Assembly: GCA_038021145.1 (NCBI GenBank) | Contig: JBBPHT010000003.1 | Span: 1,984,001-2,048,000 of the forward strand | Source of the DNA: Phyllosticta citriasiana | Lineage: Eukaryota > Ascomycota > Dothideomycetes > Botryosphaeriales > Phyllostictaceae | Reading direction: 5' to 3' | DNA length: 64,000 nucleotides | The notes under the pieces: model-generated | Database searches by the model: none | What the model was told of the DNA's origin: nothing | What the model saw: the letters and a program-made list of their open reading frames with translations, nothing else | In this document: in pieces, positions 45,596-58,155 of the stretch | Position numbering within the stretch: position 1 is the stretch's first letter | Layout: every line of letters begins with the position of its first letter | Made by a program: the position numbers and the translations under genes

Positions 45596-47251
45596 ATGTC
45601 CCGGCTTCTCAACTACATACAAGAAAATGAGGAGGCTTTCAAAAGGTATTTCAAGCTCCCTGGTCGTAAAGTGTCCCTTCTGACTTGCCTGCAGTCGAGG
45701 TCGCCTATCCTCCTTGTATTCCGACTTCCGCATACAGCAAGCAACAAATCCAGACGGCTACCAAGCGAACCTTTCGGCATGGCGGAAAGCGCTGATAGAT
45801 GCGACACGTGCGGGGCTAATTCCCTCTCAAACGGGCGCAAATAACCTCCTCACGCTGGGGACTGGAGACCAACTGTTGCGGGAACTTTCGACAAAAGAAT
45901 GGGGCCAGCCGCTGGCGCTTGCGGCTGTCATAGTATGATATTAGGCATTCGAAGAGGGAAGTTCATAATGCGCTGACTACGCGTAGCAAGATGCGGTTGC
46001 TCGGAAAGAACTCATTCCGCTCAAGGACTTTATGACAGCCAAAACAAGCATATACTCATGGAACTGGGGCTCGATACCTTGGTCGGTGCTATCATGGGGA
46101 CTACATCAACTAGGCGTGCTGGGGAACGGCTCGCCAGATAGATTGGTGTCGGGCGAATTCGTCGTCATGGCCAACCTCGAAGTACGTTGCGCATCCTCGC
46201 TCAACCAACACATACTGACGTGCAACGACAGGCCGCAGCCAATGCCATCCTCTCCCAAACAAACAGCGCCAAGTCACCAATCGACCTCATATACAACCTC
46301 GAAACCTTCACCTCGACCTACTCGCACGCGCTGTCTTCGTCGCACGCCCTCACTTCGACCGACCTCTCCATCCTCCTGACCCACCTCTCGCGCGACAAAG
46401 CCGCCCTCTCCTGCGACCCCGACACGCAAACCATCAAGCTCAAGCCCGCCTCCGCCGCTCACCCGACTCCCATCACACAGCACGATATTACGATAGCGCA
46501 CCTGCGTAGCCTCATCGCAAACCTCTCGACCCAGCTCCCGGCCCTCACGGCACGCATAAGCGAATGCGACGCAGCAGCGCGGTCCGCCGTCGCAGCCAAA
46601 AGCACGGCCGCCGCCCGCGCAGCGCTGCGCTCCAAGAAGCTCGCCGAGAGCGCACTGACACGGCGCGCCGACACGCTGGCGCAGCTCGAAACGGTGTTTG
46701 CGCGGATCGAAGAGGCGGCCGATCAAGTCGAGGTCGTGCGCGCCATGGAGTCCAGCGCGAGCGTGCTCAAGTCGCTCAACGCGCAGGTGGGCGGCGCCGA
46801 GGGCGTCGAGCAGGTCGTCGAGCGGCTGCGCGATGAGATGGGCCAAGTCGACGAGGTTAGCGCCATTGTGGGCGAGGTAGGGAGGGAGGGCCCGGCCGGT
46901 GCGGTTGTGGATGAGGAAGACGTCGAGGCTGAGTTTGCGGAGCTTGAAAGGGTGGAGAGGGAGAGGAAGGAGGCGGAGGAAGCGGAGAGGACGAGAAGAC
47001 GTTTGCAGGAGTTGGATGCGTTGGAGGTGGAGAGGAAGATGAGGGAGAGGGAGAGGGAAAAGCAGCGTGCAGAGGCCAGTCAGGACAAGACGCGGAATGA
47101 ACAGCAGACGCAAGCAGAAGAGCAAGAAGTATTGCAGGCCTCGCAGGAGTTGGGCCGCATGTCGTTGGATGAGCAGAGACCAACTGATTTGTCTGGCGAG
47201 CAGGAGAAGGAGAAGGAGAGACGGAGAGAGGCGCCTTTGCAAGCAAAATAG
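45596..47251 (+). CDS. CHMP7/Chm7-like ESCRT-III protein (Snf7 family)
   Basis: CHMP7 proteins bind the inner nuclear membrane and recruit ESCRT-III for nuclear envelope sealing and pore quality control. Four exons give 500 residues; introns are 45646-45694, 45933-45986 and 46182-46231. The N-terminal half (RLSSLYSDFRIQQATNPDGY; LGTGDQLLRELSTKEWGQPL) matches the winged-helix region of CHMP7. The C-terminal half is a helical Snf7 domain (ITIAHLRSLIANLSTQLPAL; LAESALTRRADTLAQLETVF; SSASVLKSLNAQVGG). A very charged Glu/Arg coiled coil follows. S. cerevisiae CHM7 and S. pombe cmp7 are the likely counterparts. The Snf7 assignment is firm and the CHMP7 subtype is good. Confidence 0.85.
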
Positions 47252-48045
47252 TGCGTCACTCACGTAGATACCTTGGCTACCTTGGCTACTCTTCAAACCA
47301 CGTAAATTTCACTTTCCATGCGTTCGTTCACTTCATGCTTTGATGACCACCTCATGCCAGAAGAAACCCGGATTCAGCCATTGTACTCGCACTCGCTTGC
47401 TTGCTCGCTCGCTAGCACAGGGTATCTATCCATCTATGCCTATAACCACCCCTCCCCCTCCTCCTTCTCCTCCTCATGCTACTTATGCCACTTATGCCAT
47501 GCCATACATGCACGCACGCTACAAAAGTAAAGCACCCAACAAGCGTGAAGCAGAGAACACCACAAAGCCGCCCAACCCGACCAATCCCATCGGCCAACAA
47601 ATGCATTTTTGCCCCTGATTCCTGAAACTCCTCCCCTTGTCCTTCCTTTCCCACACGTCGTTTGCAGACAAATAGATTAATGCCTTTGAGACAGAGATAC
47701 AGCGTGTGGTGCGGTGCGGTGATATGAGTGCCTCAATACCCCCTCTTTGAGTTCGATCCTTTCTTTTCTTGTTGCCATCTTTGCTTTCTTTCTGTCGCTT
47801 GAAGTCGGAGATGCTTGCTGGCTGGGTGGCTGGGTAACTGGCTGGCTGCTCACTCTTGCGCGATGTGATGAGGCGAGAAGAGAAGTGTGACTTTTTTTTT
47901 TGGGTGTTTTCCGCTGCTGCTCATGGTGTGAGTGGTGCTTGGGCAGACAAGACTTGAGGCGCGCAGGCAGCCTCCTCAATCTCCTCCTCAAGAAACGGCA
48001 GCAAGCAGGAGGGATCTCGACGGCCGCACATCGCACTCACGCGCC
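47252..48045. other. Convergent intergenic region
   Basis: 3' flanks of the CHMP7-like and RAD18 genes. Nothing recognisable beyond short poly-T and GGCT repeats. Confidence 0.5.
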
Positions 48046-49666
48046 TCAATCAGCAGCAGCGGCAGACACGTCGGGGCTACGCGGTATGAGGACCTGAGAG
48101 ACGGGAGCGTTCTGTGTAGCCGCATCCGCATCTGGCATGGCTGCGTCGGCGGCGGCGGTAGAGACGAGGTCAATTTGGCTGCTGTGCAGCGATGTTTGGT
48201 CGACTTGGGCGCGGACGGCGTCGATGGCGTCGGTTGAGTGAGGTGGTGGCGTTGAGGACTTGGAGGACTCTGGTTGTGATTGTGGTGGTGGTGGTGGTGG
48301 TGGTGGTGGTGGTGGAAAGGAAGTGAGATGTGCAGGCGGCGGACTTGGGGGACAGTGAGAAAAGGGGGCCTGCTCTTGCTGCTCGATGCTGATGCCGTTG
48401 AGCTGATTCAATTCAGCAGCGTCTCCTTTTTGCTCCATGGTGTCTTGTTTTTCAAGCTCAAGGTCGTGCTCCTCTTCTCGCTGCCCTGCGTCTTCTTTTT
48501 CTGCGTTCTCCTCTGCCGCCGCCGCCGCTGCAGATTCCTTCTCGCTCTTGATCCGACTCCTGGCCTGCGCAATCAAGTCGTCATATTGGTTCTTGTTGCT
48601 CTCCGCCCAACCGTCCCGCTTAAAGTCTTTATCCATGACGTCTCCAGCTCCTCTGCCTGCCCAGCTGCTCTGGCCCCGACTACCGCCTTGACTCCGCTCC
48701 CAGCTGTCCAGCTCGGACAGTAGTTGGCGCTTCGTCAGCGGTCGTGTGGAGTCGCAATTTGCGTTCCAAAGATTTATCCACTCCTTGTGGCGCCGGATGA
48801 GCAGAGCGCGGGGTCCGTGGTTGGGGATACCCAGCTCCTTGAGTTTTTTCCGTAGCTTGACATCATTCAGAAGCGTATAAGTAAGTTGTGGAAGGCGAGC
48901 TGGCGGAGCACTATTCGTCGTAGAGGCGCGCGCACCCAACTGTTGTGCGAAATGGGGCGAGCCCGTTGACGTTCTGGTCCCAATGTTAGCCAGGCCCAAA
49001 GAAGAGGAGAGAGACTGCATGCCGTGACCGATCGCTTTTCCGCATACTGCGCGATTCTGGTGGCCCCGTGCAATGATCCAAATGTGGGAAAACCGCCTCC
49101 TCTTTCATGCGCTGCTTGCACATGGGACACGCCACGAGGCCGTCATTTGGTTCAGGGTCCACCGCCTCGCCCTGCTCGCTCGCATCCACTTCGATCTCCT
49201 CAACCTCTCGCTCTCCAGTCTGCGCTCTTGACTGGCGCGCCGAGCTCCTCGTCTTCCGCCGCGGCCTCAAAACCTCCTCCTCGCCGTCCTCATACTCTGA
49301 ATCCGGCACCTCCAACTTTCTCTTCTTCGCCGTTGTCCTCGACGCTGGCTCTCCCGCACCACTCGCCAAGTCCAGCGCCTTTTGTCGCGAGCCTTGCCAC
49401 ACGTCGACCATTTCCTGCGCCGTCCAATTGCGCCGCAGTTTGCTGTCCGAGTCGGTGGTGCGGCAGGTCGGGCACTTGCCGTCGTCGGCGAAGCAGCGGC
49501 GTATACAAAGCGAACAGAAGGTATGCGAACAAGACGTGATCATGGGCGTGTTGAACAGGTCTTTGCAGACTTGGCAGCGCAGGGCGTTTTCGAGCTGCGC
49601 GAAAGATGGGAGCGCGGTCGACAGCCAGTCGGTGCTGTCTTGGAGGGCGCCGGCGCCAGCATCCAT
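48046..49666 (-). CDS. RAD18: RAD18 postreplication-repair E3 ubiquitin ligase
   Basis: RAD18 with RAD6 monoubiquitinates PCNA at stalled forks. Two exons give 521 residues. Only the intron 48974-49028 (weak donor GTCACG, acceptor CCAG, CTAAC branch) keeps frame; a better-looking GTATGC donor 20 bp upstream does not. The RING finger is C31/C34...C65/C68 (CQVCKDLFNTPMITSCSHTF then CSLC). A basic/acidic linker follows. The UBZ4 zinc finger is C180, C183, H195, C199 (PMCKQRM...HLDHC). The SAP domain contains LPQLTYTLLNDVKLRKKLKE, followed by the RAD6-binding region (RPLTKRQLLSELDSWER). The C-terminus is long, Ala/Glu-rich, with an 11-residue Pro run encoded by a TGG repeat. The start at 49666 (MDAGAGALQDS) precedes the RING. 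Confidence 0.92.
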
Positions 49667-50925
49667 GGCACTGCTCTGGTGATGCCTCGGGGAGCGCGAG
49701 GAGGCGCTGGCTGGCGAGAGAGTAGTGGAGGGATCGAGGGTCTTGAAACCCGCGAAAGATGGTTCGGTCGTGGCGATGTGAGAGACTTGGAGGTGCAAAT
49801 GTCGAGCCGTGACAGCGCGATTGGCCGAAGGAAGACGCGTAGCGCGCCACGCGAATCAGATCTGGCTCACATAATCACGAGACTAGTTTGCCATGGCTTT
49901 CAATTGCACTCACTCGTTGAAAGATGTTTGAAAATATGATATGCATTGCTACATAAGTTTGTAATAGTACACCACCGTGTTCAGGGAGAAACGAATCACA
50001 ACTGCCACGGGTACACCAGGCAAGCTGTGTCAGAGATCCCCGCTTTGCTCTAGGAGAGGTCAGGTTGCAGGGCAGGCCACTGGAGTAGGCGCTGCCCTCG
50101 TTTGACTCGAATACCCTCTAAGATGGGTCTTCGATAGCCTCTCCTTTCCGGTTGTACGGGCTTAGTACATGGCGTTGTCTGTCTTTCCCGACTCGATACA
50201 TTTTTGTCATCTCGCGCTTTAAACCCTTTGCAGACGACATGGTTGCCTGACCAGGTCGCATCAGTAGTCAAGCAGCTCTGTCGTTGCGAGCTGCTGAGCT
50301 TCAGCTTGCGCCAGCTACATTTGTGGAAAACGATTCATCGTCAGTTTCGTTTGCGCTGTGGGCGAGCGGCAATGTATCACGGAGAAGCCACGGAAAGCGG
50401 TGGAGAGCGAGACAACGACAAGGCGCGAGCGGCACCCGCAGTGAAAAGTTGAAGGAGGGGGCGGGCCTGCTCTGGAAGAAGACGGATGTACTGTGGATGA
50501 GGGCAAAAGGGCGAGACGTGTGCGTGTTGTTTTGGTTGCTGATCCTGTCCGCGCTAGTCTCAAGGAAATCGACCAATCAGAAGCCTCGACCAAAGCAAGC
50601 GTCCAGTTTCCAGATACCTATCTGGACCTCACTTTTCTCCATCCAAGGTGCCCTCTGCTTAGCCGTCTCTTGATTCACAAGCGAGCAAAAGCAAATTGAC
50701 AGGATAAGTCCAGGATTACAATCGAAGTCCAAAAAAAAAAAAAAAATGAAAAAAAAGGGGCTCCACCTGCCGCATGACTTTATCAGTCTGCCTGCATAAC
50801 CTTGAACGTCGCTGACATTGTTTGCATACGTCGTCTACGCTGTGCAATCACGCACGTCACTCCACGGACCGAGAATTGGAATCATTTCGCTGAGCAACAA
50901 CGAGAGAAAAAGTCTATGTGTCTAT
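49667..50925. other. Intergenic: RAD18 promoter and CLC 3' flank
   Basis: 1.26 kb with only short overlapping frames. A 16-bp poly-A run lies near 50.73 kb. No gene recognised. Confidence 0.45.
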
Positions 50926-53624
50926 CTACCTATCATCCAATTCTACATCCGACCCATCACATCTATGATTTGCCTCGCGATTCTCCGCACCGCCAACCGA
51001 GCCAAAACCACCAGGGCTGTCCAGCCTGACAGGCCCATTCTTGACCATGCCCGTCGTCCGCCCAACCCACTCGCCCACGCCGCGAATTACGTTCCACAGC
51101 CGCTCGCCTCGCTCCTCGATCTGGCTCTCGTCGCGCATGTTTTCCTGCGCTTCCACCTTGAATTGGTACTTGAGACAGTCCTTGACCGTGATTAGGCCCG
51201 TCAGCCGCCCGCGGTGCTCGACGAGGATGACGCGTGGTCCCATCTTTTTGAAGAGCTCCATGACCGTCTCAAGGGGCAGCCGCGGGTGCACCGATAGCGG
51301 GGTGGGGTCGACAAAGCGGCTGATGTCGACCGTCATTTGTGCTGAGGTGACGCCTATTGTGTCAAATGTCACGGCTGGGACAGTCGCACTTGGCGTTGTA
51401 GGCGCAAGAGATGCGCCTGGCGTGAAATAGCATCGGGCGTTTGGTGGAAGCGATTGTTCGCGACGCGTGCGGTCAATGGCGTATCGCAGTTCGGTGCGGC
51501 CAATGTAGCCCAGCAGCGTCTTGGATGTCGTGTCTTCAACAATTGGGTAGCCGGAAAACGAGTTGTTGGCAAGAATCTTTTCGACTGCGCGAAGCTCGAG
51601 TCCAGCGGCGGGAAGAGTAATAGGGTCCGGGGTCATTACTTGAGATACCGGGACGCCAAAGGTGTGTTCTTCTTTGTTGTCGAGAAATGGGAAGCCGTTG
51701 GCCCAGATAGCGCGGTCAGCAATGCCACCCTTTCCAAATCGCTCACTGACAGCTTTGGTGACTCCAACGACAATCTGGAACTGCATTAGCTGGGACACGT
51801 ATTTCCTTAGTTATGACACTCACCATCGTGGGCAGGATGTAGGTCAGTGCACCCGTAAGCTCAAACATAATGACCACAACCGACACAGTAATATGCATGA
51901 TTCCACTCAGGGCAGCCGCCGCTCCAAGAAAGGCATATGTTCCAGGGGTAATGCATGGGAAATCGGGGTCGCAAGCCGCAAAGAATCTCGAGTTTGGAAA
52001 GGTATCGTACAGTGCTTGCACGAGAATACCTACCGTGCGACCAAAGGTTGCTCCAATGGCCATGGATGGCACGAAAATACCTGCAGGTACTTTGCAGCCA
52101 TACGAAATAATGACGAGGAATACGCGGATTACTGTTGCTGCAGCCAAGGAGCTAACCAGAGGCCATCGATTCTTGCGCCTGGGAATGTCAGTCTTGCTCA
52201 AGATACAAGTAGAGTTTGGACATACTCGCAGATTTGATCATAGTCATGGGCGCCCTCGCACTCGCGGAAAAGAATCTCCATGCTCTCAGTCATGTCAATC
52301 CGGAGGAACATGTTTGGATAACAGATTATGGCCGTGACCAATGCGAGACATGTAGCTTCCCAGATCGGGTACTGAGCGAGATATTTTTTGCGAAAGGCCT
52401 GGACACGGAGATTCCATTTGATCACAAATGCTCCGTAGAGACCTCCGAAGATTCCCAGAATCACGTAAAAGATCCCTTCAAAGAAGTGCCAGTCGCGGTC
52501 GTATTTGACTTGAAACATGACCAATTGTCCGGTGCGGAAAGGATTCATGGTCTGTCCGGTTAGCAAATTTCTGAGACCGACGGGGGAAACGTACAGCCAA
52601 CACGGCCGTGGCCACCAGAGCGCAAAAGTAACTCCTCCACATTGTCTTGAGCGGAAAGTAGTTTGACATTTCCTCGAGTGAAAAGAGGACACCACCAATC
52701 GGACTACCAAAGGCAACACCGACACCAGCAGCGGCACTCGCGCTCAAGATTTCTCGTGTTTTCGAGGCATTACGCCTGTACTTGTCGAAAAGCCTCGAGA
52801 CGACGTTGCCAGTGCAGACCGCATAATGCACACTGGGTCCCTCCTTTCCGACAGACAAGCCTGAGCCAATGGCTAGCGGTAGCGTAATCGACTTGACAGC
52901 AAGAGTCTTGAATCCCAGGAAGCCCTTCATGACAAAGCCAGCAATGATGCATTTGATTTCTGATATTCCGGAGCCGGCAGCATAGGGCGCAAAGGACTTG
53001 ACGAGTCGGGCGGCGACAAAGGCGAAGAGAGTCGAGACGCATATGTAGAGGAAGTAATTGATGGGCCAGAAACCACTCCAATGATGCCACTCCTTACAAC
53101 CTAGCAAGGTCAACAAATGATTTGTAACACACCGACGAGAGCATACCATTTTCCGCACCCCAACAGCAGAACTGCTCATTCAGGTAAAATGCGGTGGTGC
53201 AGTATCCCAACTTGATGTCCGATAGCCACTCGGTGACAATGTTTAGGAACGCGGCATTAAGCCCAATGGCCGAGCCAACCAGCAAAACGACTATCCAGGC
53301 CTGCCCAGCGTCGTAGGCATCAGAGAGCTTGTGGCGCCAGCCGGGACCGCCTCCTCGCTCAAAGAAACCGGCCTTCTTCTGGCGGCGGGCTTTGCGCCGG
53401 AGCTGCTCCCTTGCGGCATCTTGAACCCAGTCTATCGTGGTGAAATCCTCGTAGCGCTTGATTTTAGCAATCTCCTCGTGAATGGCATGCTCTGCGGAGG
53501 TGACGGCTTGGTCCTCGCCTTGTTCAGCGGAGGATATGGCCGAAACGCGACGGGTCAAGGAACCGCGTGTGGAGCTGAGGGATGGATCGCGCAACGCGGT
53601 GACGGAGCTTGAGCGGCTAGTCAT
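50926..53624 (-). CDS. CLC-type voltage-gated chloride channel / Cl-/H+ exchanger
   Basis: Anion transporter of the CLC family, likely on endosomal, Golgi or vacuolar membranes as for yeast Gef1. Five exons give 839 residues; introns are 53101-53146, 52552-52594, 52179-52225 and 51781-51823. The N-terminal tail is cytosolic and Ser-rich. The membrane domain carries the selectivity motifs GSGISE (202-207) and GKEGP (244-248), including the gating Glu246. A second Glu, in VLFSLEEM (about 302), corresponds to the proton glutamate of exchangers, so coupled Cl-/H+ exchange is likely. GKVPAGIFVP-like sequence (CKVPAGIFVPSMAIG) and VVIMFELTGA follow. Two CBS domains form the C-terminus (VSQVMTPDPITLP; GRLTGLITVKDCLKYQ). 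The first in-frame ATG is 53624; an upstream frame lacks ATG. Confidence 0.92.
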
Positions 53625-54019
53625 CGCATCGTGTGGTAGGCGCAAAAAGGCAAAATCCTCATCCGGGCAGGACGGATGCGGATCAGCGAGGAAGCCAGTG
53701 GTGGAGGATGGCGGCTTTGTTGAGGGAGAGAAAGTGGTGGTGTTGGTGGTGGTGGGTGGTTTGGATTCCCTGTAGCCTTGCGACCTGGAGCTCACCGCGC
53801 GCCGATCATTTGCCTGGCCGGGATGTGTGCACGATTCGCACCCACGTCGACTACTCCACACTTGCTCTTCGACGCGTCCCTTTCTCTTCCACGCCGACAC
53901 TCTCCCTATTCCCGCGTCATTCAACCTAGGCACACAAAATAAAGCTTCGACTCCTCTGACGACAATTCAAACCCTCACGTCGCCAGCGATTCGATATCAA
54001 AACCACAACCACTCGAAAT
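53625..54019. promoter_or_regulatory. Divergent promoter CLC / DPB3-like
   Basis: 395 bp between opposite start codons. No clear TATA box. Confidence 0.5.
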
Positions 54020-54671
54020 ATGCCTTACAACAACAACCCCATCCCGCGGCCAACGAACATCTCTGGCTCCGTCTCCCTGCCTCGTACGTCTTCCTCGTCC
54101 TCGAACAACCACACTCACTAACGCCGCGCAGTCGCCCGCGTCAAAAAGATTATCAACGCCGATGAAGACATCAACGCATGCTCCGCCAACGCCGCCTTTG
54201 CCATTGCCGTCGCAACCGAGGAGTTTGTCTACTACCTGACCGAACAAGCCCATAAGATGGCCAAGGCAGAGAAGAAGCCCAAGCGCGCCCTAGGCTACAA
54301 TCACATCCGTACGTCTCTCCCTCTCGACTCCATCGCCCTACAGCTAACATTCCCCTGCAACACCAGAGCAAGCAGTAGCGCGCCTCGACAACCTTGAGTT
54401 CCTGACCGACGTCGTCCCCAAAACCATTCCCTACAAAGAAGCCAAAGCGGAGCGCGAGCGCAAAAAGGCCGCCCAGGCCGCTGCCGCCGAAGCCAACAAC
54501 AACGCCGCTGCCGCCGCTTCGAATGGCCAGAGAACACTGCCGGATGCCATTATAGCCAACGGCGGTGGAGACGTCCCGGCGCCGCCCGTCCAAGCAACCG
54601 CCGGCGCGCAGAGAGTGGATGAGCGCCCCCGTCCCGAAATCATGGATATCGATCGCAATGGTGTCATGTAG
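54020..54671 (+). CDS. Histone-fold subunit, DPB3/CHRAC-type (DNA polymerase epsilon)
   Basis: Small NF-YC-like histone-fold protein. Homologues serve in DNA polymerase epsilon (Dpb3/POLE4) and in CHRAC/ISW2 remodellers. Three exons give 181 residues; introns are 54084-54131 and 54309-54366. The histone fold is LARVKKIINADEDI, then AAFAIAVATEEFVYYLTEQA and a basic segment with GYNHIQQAVARLDNLEFL. The last part before the tail, VVPKTIPYKEA, matches fungal Dpb3. An Ala/Asn-rich disordered tail follows. NF-YC (HapE) itself is unlikely because the HAP-specific flanks are missing. Which complex it serves cannot be decided from sequence. Confidence 0.85.
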
Positions 54672-55412
54672 AACATGCCGCCCATCCATGATGTCGTCGG
54701 CCCGCAGTTGGCGAACTCTCTCCCCCGTGGTAGTTTTAGGGCTCTGGACTATCAAAATCGTGTTGTATAGGATATGCCGCCTGTCCAACCTACCACCGAC
54801 GCACAAAGCAGGGATGAGCAAAGCAAATCCAGCATCGAGAGGCTGGATCGAAATTTGAATCGGTAGAGCGAGCCGCTGGGTCCTGGCTGACGTCAATTGA
54901 TTGTTTCAGCGGGTGCTGGGTTGAGAAGTGATGTGGAGGGTCAAAGGAAGTGGTCCTGGATGGACAGATACGTCAGATGAATGGTTTTTCGAGATGAGAG
55001 GAGCGGCGTTCAGGTCTTTGGTTTATTTGGGCATCGGGCGGCGTTGGCAGGGACAGTTCCCAAGATACCACCCAAGAGATTATTAACGAGAACGTGGGGA
55101 TGTTGAGAATGGCATTGTTTGACGAAGATTTCGCATGCCAGTCAGCGCGTGCAAGATGAGTGCACCCAACGTTGCCTTTGATTTGCCATGCTCATATATG
55201 CCAGGTATACAGGCAAGCTTAAAGTATAATTGCTGATGTACGCATGTGCCTTCACAGACCAAAGCCCTTCATATCCAGTGAAAGAAATAAGCAAAATAGC
55301 CCACCATCCCACGACGCCTCAAGGAGCAAACCGCCAACGCCTTTACAGAGTCGACAAGAAAAGCAAAACAGCCACGCGTTGACGTGTCAAAGAACTCGCA
55401 ACGCGTCCCCAT
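54672..55412. other. Convergent intergenic region
   Basis: 3' flanks of the DPB3-like and MLH1 genes. A palindromic TGACGTCA at 54888-54895 sits between two gene ends, so it is probably incidental. Confidence 0.5.
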
Positions 55413-57761
55413 TCAACACCTTTCAAAAACACGATACAGACCCTTCAGATTCGCAACTTCGACAACGCCCTTGAGCAGGCCCCTCGTCGCAACAAGCCGA
55501 CTCCTAAACGCCGGAAAAAGCACAGTCTGGACGACTCGCTGCAAATGCCTGCGTCTAGCCGCCACGGGTGCGTCCTCGTCTGCCACTGCCGCTGCACCAG
55601 CAGCTGAGACAGCAGCAGGGGGAGGCGGCAGAGACTCGGGGACATAAAACGAAGCCAACTCGCGCAAAAAGGAGCAGAAGCAGGCCTTCTCATCAATCCA
55701 GTTGACATGCGGGCCCAAGCGCAGCAGGAAAAGGGGCAACTTTGCCATGCACGGCACGTAACCCTTGAGTAGCAGGGGGAGGGCGGCGACGTCGCCGGCC
55801 GCCGAGATGTCGAGGGAGAAGTACTCGGAGAGCATGTCGCGGCGGGCGACGAGCTGCGCGTGCACCGTGTCGACAGCTTTGGCCCAGTCAAACGCACCTT
55901 CCTGCTCATCACCGTTGTCGTCTGGAGAGGAGGTGTTGTTCCGCTCCTGCTCGACGGCGACGGCCAGCAAGTCGCGCAGACACAGCGGCGGGTCGAGCCG
56001 GATACGGCCAAAGTTGCCAAAGTCGGTCAGGCCGACCTGGTAGAAGAAGTCGTTGCTCAGCATGCCGTAGTCGACGAGGAATAGCTTGACGCCGCCCTGG
56101 ATGGCGGCGATGCGGCGGCGCGAGTCGACGATGCCGACGAACGTGTGGCTGCCCAAGACGTCCGTCAGTTCGTTGTGCATGGCGTCGCGCACCTCGGCCC
56201 GCAACTCCTTGACGCTCGTCAGCTTGCACAGCGTGTGCTCTCTATCTAAGACTTCGTATTCTAGTTCGTCGGGAGCGCCGCCTGTGGCTTCGCCTTCCGA
56301 GTGCTGTCCTGGTGGGAGCATGGTGGTGATTTTGCGGATGCGTGAGTCGGTGCGGACGAGATTGTTTTCGTATGGTTTTTGGCTGGTCAGGGGTGTTCGT
56401 CTCGATGATGCTGGCTCGTCTGGATTCCGAGATGATGATGCGTTGCCGCTTGCCTTGATGGGAGTTACTGTCACAAGAGCTGTTGGTACTTTCGCGCCAG
56501 GTAGAAGTGTTTGCGTCATGAAAGTGCGGCTTGTGTCCACGCTCCCAAGACTTGATCGTATCTCATCGCACAGCATTTCGATGATTTCGTCCTCGTTGAG
56601 AAAATTGACCTCCTTCTTGGTCGGATGAACGTTCACATCTACGCGGTGCGGATCTATTTCCAGGCTGATGTAGACGAAAGGATGTCCGCCTTTGGGAAGA
56701 AACGAGCTGTATGTCTGTTCTACAGCTTTTTTGATGGCAGACGACTCGACAGCCCTGTGGTTGATGAAGAGAAGGAGAGAAGTCTTCTTGACGCTGTAGT
56801 TTGCGTTGCTCACCCAAGCTTCGGCCTCGAAGCCCCATCTCTCGCTGTTGGCTTTGATGTGCAGAAGTTCATTGGCGACAGCGCTTCCGTGCACCTGGCG
56901 AATTCGGTCGACGATGTTGGCCGCCGCGGGGACAGAGATTCCCATGGACGATTCTCCATGCTTTTTGCACGTAAAGGAGACACCGCTACAATGCACGGCA
57001 TACCTTCCTACGAGATCGAGTATTCTGGCATACTCTTCGCTAGCGGAACGAAATGCCCGCCGGCGTGTTGGCACATTATAAAACAAGTCCTCCACCTAGT
57101 GGAATTAGTTGATTCATGTAGACTCTGGATAGGTGCCACTCTACCGTGATCTGAGTCCCCTGCCGACCAGCAGTAGGTTTTGGATCCGCACTCTGGCCGG
57201 GCTTCTGCGGCACCAACTTGCCGTCGGCATAATGAGCACGCCAGGCACAGCTGGACTCCTTGGTCTTGGTCGTGACACTGAGATGGGCGATATGACTGAT
57301 ACTGGCCAAAGCCTCGCCACGAAAACCATACGTCCCAATCGACGTCAAATCCTCAAACGTCTTCAACTTGGACGTGGTGAAGCGCTCGCACAGAATCGGC
57401 AAATCTTCCCTCTACACCAATCAGCAAAAAAACCATCAGAGAACACAAAAAGATCACTCACTTCTATGCCGTGACCATTGTCGCTAATCTGCAGAAGCTT
57501 GAGTCCGCCCTCTTTCGCCAAGATTTCTAACGACTTTGCTCCAGCATCGACGGCGTTTTCGATGAGTTCTTTGAGCGCATGGCCCGGCGTCAGAATGATT
57601 TCGCCAGCTGCAATCTTGTTCACGACGTCTTCTGCCAGCGCTTGGATGCGCCGCGGTGCATTGATTGGCGGTGGTGGTGGTGGCGCCATGTCCTCGCTTG
57701 CCTTCCTCTTTGTGCCCTGTGGCGTGGAGTAGATGTCGTCCACATCCATGTCGTCCGCCAT
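55413..57761 (-). CDS. MLH1: DNA mismatch repair protein MLH1
   Basis: MutL homologue that forms MutL-alpha with PMS1 in mismatch repair and functions in meiotic crossing-over. Three exons give 749 residues; introns are 57412-57461 and 57096-57144. The start at 57761 gives MADDMDVDDIYSTPQG with a short Pro-rich tail before the GHKL ATPase. ATPase motifs: NKIAAGEIILTPGHALKELI with catalytic Glu, ENAVDAGA, DNGHGIE, and TYGFRGEALASISH. The transducer domain has VDVNVHPTKKEVNFL. The C-terminal dimerisation domain ends in FERC, the hallmark MLH1 terminus. All key motifs are intact. Confidence 0.97.
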
Positions 57762-58155
57762 TGCCGTCTGAGTTGCTTGGTCTGTGAGGATTGGAACAAG
57801 ATGAGATGGGTTTTGGGTTGAGATTGCGCGGAATGTTTTGACGGTGGGGGAGGTGTGTTTGCAGTAAGTCGCGTCGAAAGGAAGACGCGACGCATTCACG
57901 TGATTTCACCTACTTTCCTTTTTGGGAATTGCTGGCACCAACATTTTAATGCAGATGTTGCAAAGAGAGGAGCTAGAAGTCGGAATTTAACCTCGAATCG
58001 GTATTCCTAATGATCACCTGCAGTCTCCAAGACACCAAAAATGTCGCCTGCACGCCCATCAAACACCACCACACCGAGACCCAAATCAAAAGAAGCCACA
58101 GACACACTCATTTCCCAAATGAGCCAAGCATATTATCTATAAGCAATTCCAGCCA
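57762..58155. other. Intergenic: MLH1 promoter and FIG4 3' flank
   Basis: 394 bp, no further features seen. Confidence 0.5.

Noticed and set aside
46274..47296. 340-codon minus-strand Leu-rich frame
   Set aside because: Antisense shadow of the Glu/Arg-rich CHMP7-like exon.
53625..53933. N-terminal extension of the CLC protein
   Set aside because: The frame is open but has no ATG before 53624 and looks like 5' untranslated sequence.
54888..54895. CRE palindrome TGACGTCA
   Set aside because: Located between two convergent gene ends, not in a promoter.
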